The notes under the pieces are model-generated. The model worked only from the letters and a program-made list of their open reading frames with translations. It ran no database searches and was not told where the DNA came from. Position numbers and translations under genes: made by a program. A DNA stretch of 64,000 bases from Adiantum capillus-veneris (Eukaryota > Streptophyta > Polypodiopsida > Polypodiales > Pteridaceae): the NCBI GenBank assembly GCA_014529385.2, contig CM043959.1, forward strand, positions 15,696,809 through 15,760,808. Direction: 5' to 3'. Shown piece by piece: positions 1 through 11,035 of this stretch (the stretch's first letter is position 1; each line of letters begins with the position of its first letter).

Positions 1-284
1 TAGGTATTTAGTTACTTAGCCATGCCGCTAAGGACCACGCGCTTCGTTATTTAGTCGTTTAGCAGCTTAACTAATGCTAGTTTCTTAGGGCAAATTGATA
101 TTCAGAACACTTAAGGCTTATCGCTTAGGGCTAGCCGCTTAGGTTAATAGCCTCTTTGCCGTCAAAATGTTTAGGCCTACCTGCTTCGTTACTAAGGTGG
201 GGCTAGTCGCTTATGTGTTTGGCCATACGAACCCTGAGGTGTGCAAAGATCGGGCATGGCTTGAGAATGTGAGGTTGTTAAAGC
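1..284. other. Unassigned, TTAG-rich short-motif DNA
   Basis: No gene is visible. The stretch is rich in degenerate CTTAG/TTAGG words spaced roughly 10-20 bases apart, especially at 1-190. It abuts a readable integrase fragment that starts near 285, so it may be decayed or inserted DNA inside the element. The motif is too irregular to call a telomeric repeat. Confidence 0.4.
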
Positions 285-1010
285 TAGCGGTAAGTATTTA
301 TTTACAAGATATGGCCTATCTATCAAGACAATAAGTGATAGGGGCACACACTTTTTGAATGAAGTGATTAAGCACCTAGTAGACAAGGTTATGATCATTC
401 ATAACAAGCCAATATTCTTTCATTTACAAGCCCAATGGACAAGCTGAACATACAAACAAGGTATTAAGCTTAATCCTAACAAAAATAGTCAATTCCAAAA
501 GAATAAACTGGGAAATGCATTACATTATGCATTGTGGACATATAGAGTTTCATATAAATAGTTTTGAATGCTACTCCATTCAATTTAGTCTATGGGGTAG
601 ACACCATACTGCCAACAAAATTTCTTCTGCCTACTTGAGAGTAAAAATGAACTAGAATGGACATGATATGAATTGTCAAAAAGGATAAAAGTATTAGAAG
701 AGTTGGATGAGGAAAGGTTAGCAGCCATTGCTCACATCTTTGCTCTGAAATAGGAACAAAAATAGTTCTTCAACTCTAACGTCATTACCAAAGATTTCAA
801 GAAGGGGGACCTAGTGCAAGTGTATTACCTAAAATAGAATATCCAAGAATTAAGAAGAAGGAAACGGGACCATTTGTTATAGAGGACATCTCACCTAGTG
901 GAGCTATCAAGCTGTCCACTTTGGAGGGATATATTACTACCAATTGGATTAGTGCTTATAGATTGAGAAAATATCATTTATCATTAACCAATGACATATC
1001 GAGAAAATTT
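285..1010 (+). pseudogene. Integrase C-terminal half of a Tat/Ogre-like Ty3/gypsy element
   Basis: This is a decayed integrase, which inserts element cDNA into the host genome. Reading across stops and small frameshifts, the plus strand shows the second catalytic aspartate in ISDRGTHFLNE (about 330-365), then the QANGQAE-like block with the catalytic glutamate position (about 420-450). The alanine-tyrosine-rich helix region lies near 520-560. The C-terminal fold ends in GPFVIEDISPSGAIKL and a RLRKYHLSLT tail whose last codon is 987-989. The same tail closes the integrase of the long element near 31706, so the two belong to one family. There are many in-frame stops. The N-terminal zinc domain and first aspartate lie outside the window or are lost. 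Confidence 0.8.
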
Positions 1011-1118
1011 TACACATCTAGAGAAAAAACAAAAACAAGATATTGTCGAGTAGGAACACGAAGAAGCCTAACTAAGAATCATGCAGTGGAAAGATTTGCA
1101 ACAATATTCACACCTACA

Positions 1119-1500
1119 TGTTGCTGATATATATCCGGTTCAACTTGAAGAAGATCTACAAGGGGTATGGATGTGGAAATTTTTGGGGATTCAGCCACGG
1201 GCTACATGGAAAAAGCATCAGTGATGGATATAGGAGCTAATGAAATGTAATAAACCATTCTAACTTTGTCAACATGCACAAAAAAATGATGGAAACATTG
1301 CATATCAATTTTTGAACTATTAAAATTTTCCTTAAGAGACATTGGAAAGATCTCACATAGGCATTACAATTAATTGAATAGTTTATGAACAACAATTCTA
1401 TGCAGTTCTAGACTCTAAGTTTTGGTAAAAGATCGTCTTAGGAACCTCATGGGTATGGACATAAAATGTAATACAGCAGGTTGGGAGAAGTCCTTAATGG
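1119..1500 (+). pseudogene. Second aspartic-protease-like domain behind integrase (decayed)
   Basis: Fifty-nine codons after the last integrase residue, and in the same phase, the plus strand reads GMDVEIFGDSATGY (from 1164) and then VMDIGAN, with the aspartate codon at 1227-1229. This resembles the catalytic D-S/T-G-A motif of retropepsins. About 200 bases further on, KIVLGTSWVW (about 1427-1458) matches the flap-side ILG motif. Stops and shifts lie between the two motifs. The same domain at nearly the same spacing occurs at 31857-32255. A protease normally sits between gag and RT, so this position is unexpected. It could also be a captured gag-pro fragment, but its recurrence argues against chance. 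Confidence 0.6.
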
Positions 1501-2474
1501 TCAAAATTCCAAAAGGTTCCAAGACAATACCTTTTTTTTTGTAGTGATTTTTCTTCCAAATGAAGTTTAGAGAAACACCCCTACCAAAACACCAAATCTA
1601 CGACAATTTGCAAGGAACCAGGCAAATGTGGGTATCCAAGAACCTACTACAAGCAAGTTCAGAATCTATTTGGATACTATAACCAACAAAAAACCACTAG
1701 TACAACAAGAAACAAGGTATGTTTAACTTCCTAAGAGCCAACAACAATAGATACCACATCAACCTCAAAGATCATCCAACAAGAAATCAACAAAGACTAA
1801 GATGGTGTGATTCTCAAGACCCTCCTCTTGCATTGCATATTATTATGAGTTGCATTGATTTAAGTTGCAAGGTAAATCCAATAATGGATTTCCATAGATT
1901 GTTTTATCCCATGCACTGCACTAGTCTAATGGTTCATTGCCATGCGAGAGGACTCCAATTTGGAGGGGAGAAGGCATTCCAAGCACGGACCCATTATAGG
2001 TCAAAAACAAATTGAATCTTTTCTATTTTCTCATATATACCCACTAGACTAAGTCCAAACAAGGAGTGATAAGGGGATAAAATCCTAATGTGAGCCTCTA
2101 AGTGTACATGAATATGTAAATAATAATGCCTTTTTACTTAATTTTTACAAATTTTCAGCCAAAAAATTGAAAAAATGGAGCAATTTACCAAAAATATGCT
2201 TACACAATGTTATTAGGTCACTTTTTTATTCTTTTAGAATGTGTTTGCTATTTTAAATTCAATAGTCAATGGCCACAAGTGTCCGACCAAGACAAACAGA
2301 CTTCAAACAATTGATCTAGCAAATCCTCATCAATTGTTGGATTAGGGTGGATGATCCTGTTAAAGTTATGGCATATCAATTAAATGGCCCAATGTGATCC
2401 CAATAACTATTTGTGATTAAGGTATTTATTTTACTTATTTTTCAAACCTTGGTAGGGCAATTTACTAAGGGGGG
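1500..2474 (+). other. 3' internal region of the upstream Tat-like element, with polypurine tract
   Basis: No convincing reading frame is present. An open stretch at 1719-2015 codes for 98 residues with no recognisable family. The region joins the protease-like domain to the LTR. A purine run, AAGGGGGG (2467-2474), lies directly before the LTR start and is the likely polypurine tract used to prime plus-strand synthesis. Unlike the long element, there is no coiled-coil ORF block and no palindromic array here. Confidence 0.5.
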
Positions 2475-3422
2475 TGCTTCAGTGCCCCTCAAACATTGTA
2501 TAAGCACTATCTTTGTTAGCAGATTGATCGAAAGGGTTCCCGCCTGGCCGGACAGACACGTAGTCGAACACCACATTTGTACTCTTTTATTTTTTTGGCA
2601 TAGTGTAGCTACTTTGTGTGTAAATCCTAATTCCAGAGTAGTAGGTCAATTATTGAGTTGTAATTCTTTCATGATATCTATAAAGGCCTATGTGAGCTTG
2701 CCACTGGACATTTAGAAAGCTCTAGGTATAAAGGTCGATAACTCTAATGTGAAAAAGAGGCTTATCTTTTGAAGATGAATAAGCTCTATTGTATGTACAC
2801 TCAAGCGACTAAGCTCCTACTTGTAACACCATCGTAACTAATGATTGGATAATCTGTTTGAATTTCAAGACTTGCATTGTGTTCCTCCCCCTTTTCTCTT
2901 TCATTCAAGTGTAAACATTGTCAATTTTGTTGTGGTTTGCGACTAGGCATTAGTGAGTCTAATCTTGAGATTTGAGTGCTTAAGTTACCGTGTTTTGGCA
3001 TTTTGACCATAGGAGAGTGTCCCTAGACCATAGGGCACCTTTTTGGATAGTTCTGTTATAGTTTTTAGGACTCTTTTCATGATGGGTCGTGATTTTGGTA
3101 CCTTGTCCGATTGCAACGAGACTTGGTAGGATAGTATCTCTAGGTGTCTTAGACCTCCTCTTATAGTTTTGTTGCATTTTAACTTTGTTTGAGTGCCAAA
3201 AGGGCGTGATGAACTAGAGCAAAAAGGACATACATAGATTTCCTGATCCACTGAGTGGTGGTTTTCTTGTTGAGTTGATGTGTTTGCTTGTTAAATTCAC
3301 TTCTTGAGATTGACAATCTCAAAGAGTCTCCATATCCCATCCGAGTCGCTTTCCTAGGTATTGACATATTATGTTAGTGCCAGACAGCTATAATGTAGAC
3401 GTCCGTTGCGTGACTTGCAACA
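2475..3422 (+). repeat. LTR of Tat-like Ty3/gypsy element (948 bp)
   Basis: It begins TGCTTCAG and ends TTGCAACA, so it has the TG...CA termini. It is homologous along much of its length to the LTRs at 15105-16020 and 38515-39413. Shared blocks include the segment near 2640-2735, the GTGTTCCTC/CTCTTTCATTCAAGTGTA block near 2880-2915, the TTTTGACCATAGGAGAGTGT block near 3000 and the block ending in TATTATGTTAGTGCCAGACA. It is flanked on the left by the 3' end of an element with polypurine tract, and on the right by a primer site and gag. It therefore serves as the 3' LTR of one unit and the 5' LTR of the next, or records a recombination between copies. Confidence 0.75.
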
Positions 3423-3423
3423 T

Positions 3424-3441
3424 TGTAGCCATTGTCGAGCA
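3424..3441 (+). other. Primer binding site, tRNA-Asp-like (decayed)
   Basis: TGTAGCCATTGTCGAGCA follows the LTR end by one base. It matches the complement of the plant tRNA-Asp 3' end (TGGCGCCGTTGCCGGGGA) at 12 of 18 positions, several mismatches being C-to-T or G-to-A transitions. The long element has the same kind of site at 16022. Confidence 0.6.
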
Positions 3442-3949
3442 TGATCTTTGGATGGTGTGTGAGACCTAATACATATTTAGAGCGTTCTTTTTTGAAGATT
3501 TGTCTTTGCATTCCATTTACACTTTAGCAATAAAGCAGGTAGACATGGGGTTTAGTGCTTGGTAGAGTATAATAGTCAAGGACTTGCTAGAGCTATTCTC
3601 GAGAGTTAAAGAGATTTGTGCGTGAGATAACCAAAAGCATTTCATTCTTCAATGTTCTCTATGCTTTTAGAGTGTTGTACCGATTTTTTGTTTCGACTTT
3701 ATTTTGACCGTTTTGTTTGTTTTTCTTTATAGTTTCACTTCAGTACTTAAGAGTAGGGTAAGTAAAACTACCACCATCAAACTTGGGTTAAAAGATCAAG
3801 GTAAAAACCATAGTTTGACCAAAACAACCATAAAGTTTGAAAAATATAAAATTTGATGGCTAGAACTCAAAAGTTGATCTAGATTAAAAAATAAGTGTAG
3901 AAAGGGAATAACCAAACCACGGAGATTGAATTTGGAAAGTTTCATGTTG

Positions 3950-5780
3950 TTTGGTGCAAGAACATTGATTGCAATCCATGTCTTTTTGAACGTAAACTGG
4001 GTCCAAAGTGGTTCCACATCACTAAATATACACTTTTGGTAAGAAATTGACACTGAAAACTCACTCAAATCAAGAAATTGGACAAAAGATACAAAAACCT
4101 TGAAAATTGACCAAAATTTGGGGCTTTTTAACTTTTGAGATCCAAAATAAGTGAAAATATGACATCTATAGAATATAGGCATACAGTTGACCAAATTTCA
4201 TGTTCAGATGTGGTCAAACATGGATTGCGATCCATGTCCCTCTTGATCATCTGAGGCTCAAATTTGACTAGTAGGTAGTTGATACCATTTGGAACAACTT
4301 TCTTAAAAGACACCAGAGCATTAAAACTAAAAAAAAGTTGGTCAAAAGTGCAAAACACAGAAACTAGTCAAAAAACGCAGGGCAGATAAAAAAACTTACT
4401 TTTGACTGACAAAAAGTTGTCCAAATCCAAAAATAAGTGGTGGAAGAGACTAGTTACACTGCAAGTAATGAACATGCAAAATTTGGTGTTCAAATCTGAT
4501 AGAACATGGATCACGATCCATGTCCCCCATCAAGATTTTTGGCTGAGATTTGAGCAGTATAGGTAGTTGAGACATAGACAAATACTTTTTCCAAAAGCAA
4601 TGTTTTCAAAAAAGTTGAAAAAAGTGGTCAAAAGAGCCAAAAATACAACATTGTCAAAATTGCCACAAGAGACTGAAGTTTTCGCTTTTGGTTGGTCAAA
4701 ACACATACAATTTAAAAAAACATTTGGGGAGCACGCTACAAATATAATAAGCTATCAGCTCACCAAATATCAAGTCCAAAAGTGGATCGAACATGGATCG
4801 CGATCCATGTCTTCTATGTGAATTTTTGGACAAAAACTATACTAGCATGTAGCAGAGACCATTGTGAAGCTTACTTCCCAAAGGAGCATTGTCAAAAAAG
4901 TTCAAAAAGTGGGTCAGAAGGGCAAAAAACAGTTCAAGGTGAAGAACACTTAAAGCAAACCTCAAGATTGACTTTAGATTGACCTAATCAAGTCCAAACC
5001 ACAGAAAAATACATAGCAGGGATCAGTGGACCAAGGGCAAGTTGTGTGCCAAGTTTCAAAGCATTCTAACCTAAGGGTACATTGATCGCAATCCATGTCT
5101 CCCTGTCTCACAGATTGAGACCAGATTTGTACCATAGCTAGAGCAAGGTGCAAGGAGACTAGTGGTCTTTTCAAAACAAAATTTGGATATCAAAACCAAG
5201 CCAAAAGTCCAAAATTGTCAAGCATTTCAACAAAGTGTCAGAATTGACCTAATTTCCAGTCTAGAGGTCCAAATCCAAAAACATTCTAATACCATATTAG
5301 CTACTAATCATGTTGATTCAGATGGTACCAAGAAAAGTCAATTTGGCCTCCAAACATGGATCGCGATCCATGTACCCATAGTGATAGCTTGACCTGAAAT
5401 TTTCTAGATCATTAGAGCATACACAAGGAAACATATCCTCAAGCCTAGTTTTGGAAAAAAAATTGAACAAATTTGGGCCAAAAGAACTCAAAATGGGTGA
5501 CTGGTTGAAAACTATAGTGCAGACCTAGTGTTGGGAATTTGACCTATCAAACCAAGTCCAAATCCAAAAAAAATGAGATTTAGCTTGTGGACATAGTGAG
5601 TAACAAGCTTCCAAGAGATCAAGTCCAAATGTGGTTGAACATGGATCACGATTCATGTCCCCCAACCTATAAACTTGATGAAAATTGGCACAGAGCCTGC
5701 ATGTGACCTGGTCTACATATTATCAAAATTTGGAGTCAAATCTTGACATGGGGTCATGGATTATGATTCGTGTACCTCTT
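3950..5780 (+). repeat. Degenerate tandem array, ~286-bp unit with 20-bp palindromic core
   Basis: Eight copies of the core ACATGGATCGCGATCCATGT or close variants start at 3962, 4218, 4504, 4791, 5079, 5354, 5639 and 5754. Spacings are 256, 286, 287, 288, 275, 285 and 115 bases. The copies at 4791 and 5354 are perfect palindromes. Flanks are conserved too: a CAAGTCCAAA-TGTGGT-like lead-in before the core and a CCCC/TTGAGATTTG-like stretch with GTCAAAA words after it. The array lies between the primer site and gag, so it would sit in the untranslated leader of the element RNA. No coding function is seen. Confidence 0.85.
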
Positions 5781-6245
5781 CATATTGGGGGTATCTAACT
5801 TGATGACCTTGTAGATATATTTGAGTACATCTCAAGTCTCAAGTTTGAGTTAAAATACCCTCTAGAGACCAAGATACAAACCAAAGTTCCTGTGTCATTG
5901 TAAGGTCATGGTCTTGAGACTGTTTTGTGTGTTGTTTCAAGTATAGCTCACCAAAATTGCTCTAACTTTTGATAGACAACTCCACATTGAGTCAGGTATA
6001 GCTAGGAAGAAATCTTGCAAGCAATAGGACACACATAGACCAAAATGAATTTTCCAAAGCTGAATTTTTTTTAGGTTTGCTAATTCTAAAAGTTTAGGGT
6101 ACCCAAAACCAATTTCCAGAGACCAAAGATCCACAAAGACGAGACTTTTGAGAGACCTCACCACGGGCCAAAAGGGATAAGTTGCACTAAGCCAAGGTGG
6201 GTCTACCAAGGACTATCTTGAAAGGTTTTGAGTGAGCCTTAAGGA
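5781..6245 (+). other. Leader between palindromic array and gag
   Basis: No gene or clear repeat is seen. An open stretch on the minus strand (5937-6209) has no recognisable motif and is probably chance. The first plausible gag ATG follows at 6246. Confidence 0.4.
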
Positions 6246-8170
6246 TGACAAATCATCTACCACCAGCATTTTCTACTCAGCTCAAAGATGTATCTAGAGG
6301 AGAGGCATCCTCTAATCAACAAACCGAATGTGAAATTCATCAAAACCAACAAATCCATGAGAGTTCCGATGGATCATGCTCATGAGGGATTCTATAGGTT
6401 CACAAATGGAGATCCATATACCTTCTACAAGTGTCTGGAGAGTTGATAGATCATAAGAACCTCTATGCATTCACATATATAGATGCCCAAAGAGTGCAAG
6501 TTTTGATGGTAGACAAGTATGGACAAGAGTACAAACTTGTTGATCCAAACAACCTGGAAAGGTTATACATACAAGGGTACTCCAATCTCTACTTACTTTT
6601 AGTCAAAAATAATGCCAGAGCACATATCAGAGAGGATTTCACTAGGATTTTCTCCAAGACGAGATGAGAGAGCGAGAGACGTTCTTGCCAGAGACCATGA
6701 ATTGGTTAGATTGGTGACCGGACCACAACAATTAAGACCATATCAAGTGGCCCAATGTGTCAAAACAAAGTACAGTGGATCAGGGGATCCATATTCTCAT
6801 GTCTCACTCTTCACGCAAGTTTTGAGAGCTGAACAAATTGCGGATTTCCATACTCAGTATTAGGGATTTGGGTTGACATTAGAAGGGACTTCTTTGACAT
6901 AATTCCAAACCACTGAACACAGATGATTTTCTAAACATAGCACAACTCTTGCAAGAATTCACAGAGGAGTTCTCAAAAAGGGGAATCAAGCACAACACTT
7001 GTCACAAATCTATACTTTCAAGCAAAAAGCGAACAAGAAAGTGAAGGAAGCATTGCTTTGCTTCAAACAATCCATAGAGAGATGTATTGTGAGAGAGCTA
7101 CCACAAGATGAGAGTCTATCAGTTCTCTTCATTGAGGGCTTGAGGAATGAGACACTAAAAAAGGACCTGCATTTGAAAGCATGCACAACCTTCGAGAGCA
7201 AGTCACTAGAGAAGCTCTATATCTAGTTGACAATTGCAAGGCCTACAGAAAGGTGAGGGATGATACATATAACGCGACCAGTAGTGCCTCTTCTCCAAAG
7301 AGTGAATCCTCAACAAAGCGAGATGTTCAACCTCCTAGGGAACCGAACATTGATCAAGTGGTCGAGGAGGTGATTAGAAGAATAAACCAAGGCTACGGAC
7401 ATAACCTGAATGAATGACAACAACCCACAAGAAGATGTGATATATATGGAGGGGATCGTCCCACCCCATGGAGTAATACTCAACCTAGACCGCAACGTAT
7501 GCTAGGGCAACAACCGCCTCTTCCAAATGATGGTAGAGTAGTAGTCAACTACACCCAACCAGCATATGTGCCACAACCCACGAGAAATCATTACTCCATG
7601 GATGAGAATACGCTCATGTTCATAGCCAATCAAGAGTATGGTTCAAAGACCATCCTCACCAAACAAGAACAACCAGTGTATGTGCCACAACCCACGAGAA
7701 ATCATTACTCCATGGATGAGAATATGCTCATGTTCATAGCCAATCAAGAGTATGGTTCAAAGACCATCCTCACCAGACAAGAACAACCAGTGGCTGGACC
7801 ACCAACTATGCAACAAGTAAGACCATGCTATGAGTGTGGCGGTAATCATTGGCCAAGAGATTGTCCTCATCACGGGCAAAGAACCTAGAAATATTGAGAT
7901 ATTGTCTAGAATGCATTGTTGCACACCTGGTTCATGATTGTCTAAAAGAACCAAGCAACAAGGGGAAAGCAACAATGAACGTTGTAGGAGTGATGCCTTC
8001 TTCAAGTGGATCCCAGGTAAAACTCACAATTCCTATAAAGGTGATGACTCTGGCTCGAGCTCAAGAAGCTGCTAAAAACAAACCAGCTAAGGAATCCCTA
8101 TTGCCTATTCAAACAAAAATAAAAAACTTATCGATGAGAACTGGAAGAAAATTGTGGAAATCCAAATGAG
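6246..8170 (+). pseudogene. gag of Tat-like element (broken)
   Basis: Gag is the structural protein that packages element RNA. The plus strand reads MTNHLPPAFSTQLKD from 6246 and, after shifts, an N-terminal block ending VLMVDKYGQEYKLVD (6431-6667). A QVAQCVKTKYSGSGDP stretch follows, then the retrotransposon-gag core IYTFKQKANKKVKEAL to GLRNETLKKDLHLKACTTFE (6999-7200) and REALYLVDNCKAY (7207-7245). Two CX2CX3HX4C zinc knuckles follow: CYECGGNHWPRDC (about 7828-7866) and CLECIVAHLVHDC in a shifted frame (about 7903-7941). The frame changes several times and an in-frame stop ends the stretch at 7417. The same protein is encoded at 22712-25250. No protease or RT follows, so the copy is truncated. 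Confidence 0.8.
7565..7792 (+). repeat. In-frame 114-bp tandem duplication inside gag
   Basis: Two 114-bp copies start at 7565 and 7679 and differ at very few positions. Each codes for 38 residues that begin YVPQPTRNHYSMDEN. The length is a multiple of three, so the frame is kept. It lies in the spacer before the zinc knuckles. The long element has a single related segment (TTRNQFTMDENTLMFIANQ, about 24770-24825). Confidence 0.9.
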
Positions 8171-8219
8171 ACAAAATGAAAGAAAAAGGCTGAAGAAGAA
8201 AACTACCCTAGAAATCGAG

Positions 8220-8660
8220 TTGAAGCTATTATTTATTATTTCATTAATTTTGTTTTATTTTTAGTCAATTAAAAAAAGATTAAAAAAGAGAATAATTCAA
8301 AAATTCAATAAAAGTAGAAAAAAACCATTTTAAAAGTTCAAAAAAAGAAGCAAATGATGCAAAAGCCCCCCAAAAAATATAAAAACACACACAAAGAATT
8401 AGAAAATTTTGCAAAAAAATCTGGAAACACAAAAAATTAATAAAAGGCTAGAAGTTTCATAAAAATCAATAAAAGATTTAAAAATTCACCAAATGAATCA
8501 CCAAAAAAATCAAAAAATTCATTAAAAAAACTTTTAAAAATCCTTTAAAATAAAAAATTCACAAAAGAATCATTAAAAAATCAAAAACTTCTCAAAAAAT
8601 ATAAATATTTATAAAATTACCAAAAAATAATAAAACTCAAAATTTCATAAAAATAATAAT
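8220..8660. repeat. A-rich, G-poor low-complexity block
   Basis: About 440 bases consist largely of A, T and C in short AAAATTCA/AAAATCA-like words, with very few G. It directly follows the truncated gag. Open stretches on the minus strand here (8617-8973) are phenylalanine/leucine-rich composition artefacts. Confidence 0.7.
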
Positions 8661-10270
8661 TTAAAAAAAGAGAAAAAGTGTCAAAAAGAAAAAAAAGAGG
8701 CAAAAAATAATGGAGGTGATTACACCATGACCAGAAGAAGCTAGAAAAGAAAGCAAATAGCCAAAAAAAAAGCAAGCAAATAGGCAAGGCAAAGCCAAGT
8801 TGTGCGAATTCACCAACTTGTCGAGAAAAGAGCAAAAAATGAAACCTTGAGAAATTGGGAAATCGAAGCTGTGTTGAAAGACGATCGCGTAGGAAATGAC
8901 CACATGAAAAACCCGTTTTGAAACTAAATTTCAATAAATCCGATCGTTTGGGTGGTGTTCGCCAAAATTGCAAATCAGGGTCATGATTGACCTTGCCTTA
9001 GAGAAAACTGACAAAATCGGAGTTGTAAAACTCATAAGCACTTCAAAGTTGGCCTAGAAAGTTGCAAAAAATCTCCCAACGGGATCTTGACCCCTTTGGT
9101 GGAAATTATCAATGTTCTAGCCCAATTTTGGAAAGCGGTACCGTATCTCAGTCCAAGAACGTGGGGAACTAGAAGTGATCGTGCAAACCACAAATTGGCA
9201 AGTGCAACAAATTGCATTTCTAATTGGGCCTAGCATTGGAAGACCAGGAACACCAAGGTAAGATTATTGCACATTACGCTATTAAGAGCTCAGTTTTTTA
9301 TCACTTCAAAGGACTACAGTCAATTCTAATACATTCAAGCTAGAGTTAATCAGCGCTTGTAAGTGTTAAAGAACAATCCACTGCCAGAATCGCTTTGGCA
9401 AAAACAGTATTGTCAATCCGAGTAAGAGGAATTTGTTAGTGCAACAACAGAATCTACGAAAGGGTAACTTAACATACCAAGCCAGCATGGACTCAAGTCG
9501 AGTCGAGAGTTCAAGTACACCATAGCTAGCCAGCAGTAGCAATAGCAAAACAGGTACAAATGCAACATAGAAAATTTTACAGCTCTATGGCTACACTGGA
9601 GACAAAGTCTTATATGCATATTTGGAAGGCCATAGGTACCTAATGAGAGAAACAAAAGCAACACAGAGCTAATATCCTACTGATCAGAGTAAAACCAAAT
9701 CCAGATAACTCCCAAATGTTTACAGATTTCAATGGAGCCAGGTATTGTAAGGTCAAAGATGAGGTGCAGATAGAAGTTCAAAAAAATTGATCCAAACTAT
9801 TGTTTATCGAGACATCTGCACAAGTCAACAAACCATCCAATTGGTACATATGCAATCGGGATTGTTGTACACGGATTACAGTGGTCGGATCTATAGTTGA
9901 GAGCCACATATGGAAGATCCAATAGACTACCCAAAAGAAGCAAGTCTAAACGAAAAACGAGGTCAAAGCCTAATACAAATGTCAAGATGGAGCAGTCTAC
10001 AACTTGATGCTTAGTGTTCTAAAAGAAGACATTGATAGCTTAGCCAACACCTAGGCATAAACTTCTCACCAAGAGCTTGAGATGGACGAACTAATCAAAA
10101 TACCACCCGTAATGGTATATTGCTCAGATTGTGGAAGAAAAGATGGACATTTTCAATAGTTGCCCAAGTCAAGCAGTAAATAGCATTATCTTCACCCTGA
10201 TATTGTCAATCCCATGGGTCTCCTATGATATGAGCTTCTATGGTTTTAGAACCCAAGGCACATAGATTAT
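8661..10270. other. Unassigned DNA
   Basis: I see no convincing gene, LTR or repeat. Short open stretches on both strands lack family motifs. It is probably decayed transposon sequence, since both sides are, but nothing in it proves that. Confidence 0.4.
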
Positions 10271-10276
10271 AGACTC

Positions 10277-10630
10277 TCATCTATATCTACGTGCATTTTG
10301 GTCATAATAGATGCTCGTCTGGTCACAACGTCGAAACTTGACTTCAAATAGATGAGAGTTTGGCTCTGAACAGATTTTTGGGTTTACTCTAGTAATATCA
10401 TTCATCTCTAGAGAGGATGGGTTGTAATAGATCCTTTCCTTTGAAACAAACCATCCTTCCTTATCTAACACTGGGCATAATTCTATGAGCTAGTATGTAG
10501 GTCTTTCAAACACTGGTTGACTCTTTTTGTACAATTTCCCTTCTCGGTCTAAATAATGTGCATATGAATTATGTGTGCTAATAGCATTCACTTTGATGTG
10601 TTTCTTAGACTTGTGAATGATTGCACACTA
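10277..10630 (-). pseudogene. Gag-like N-terminal fragment, minus strand
   Basis: The minus strand reads an extended, protein-like segment with one stop. It contains HIKVNAISTHNSYAHYLDRE, then FVSKERIYYNPSSLEMND and NSHLFEVKFRRCDQTSIYYD. The last part resembles the LFMFEVKRDTQIVLLDKYG block in the gag of the long element (about 23227-23283). I infer a scrap of a related gag in opposite orientation. The similarity is short, and an unrelated origin remains possible. Confidence 0.35.
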
Positions 10631-11035
10631 GTAGTAGTGGATGCTAATTCACTTGCAAACTTTACACTCTTTTTGATCCACGATGATAATTGGATGCTCT
10701 GATCAAAATCATGAAAAAACAATTTGTTGAAGGTTCCAATTTAATTTTTTTAGGTGTCTGTGCATCTTTATGATGATTCTGACTTTGTAGTGCTTTTACT
10801 GATGCTTCTAACAATAATGTAGAATCATTTGATTGCATCGGCTAGATGCACTTACATTGAGATTTGCATTTCCAATTTGCTTCGTGCTTTGCTTTGTGGT
10901 TATTATGTTCTTGTTATTTGGATTTTTTGGTTCACAAAGGTACATAGATAACTATACAGAAGGTTTGCAAATGCCAAACATGGATAGTGCAACACAGAGT
11001 GTGTCTTCACAGTCTCAAAAGGTGACACCAGACTA
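10631..11035. other. Unassigned DNA
   Basis: A hydrophobic open stretch starts at 10833 (plus strand) and ends at 11036. It has a run of about 20 apolar residues but no family match that I recognise. I do not call a gene. Confidence 0.3.

Noticed and set aside
1-190. CTTAGGG/TTTAGG words as an interstitial telomeric repeat
   Set aside because: The words are irregular in sequence and spacing, with no run of exact telomere units.
3950-5780. Regular spacing of palindromic repeats as a CRISPR-like array
   Set aside because: The spacing is about 286 bases, the spacers are themselves homologous, the setting is a plant retrotransposon, and there are no associated genes.
8617-8973. Phenylalanine/leucine-rich minus-strand frame resembling a membrane protein
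   Set aside because: It is read from A-rich low-complexity DNA; the hydrophobicity is a by-product of composition.
10081-10180. Zinc-knuckle-like CSDCGRKDGH on the plus strand
   Set aside because: Spacing does not fit CX2CX3-4HX4C, the last cysteine is missing, and no gag core is nearby in that frame.
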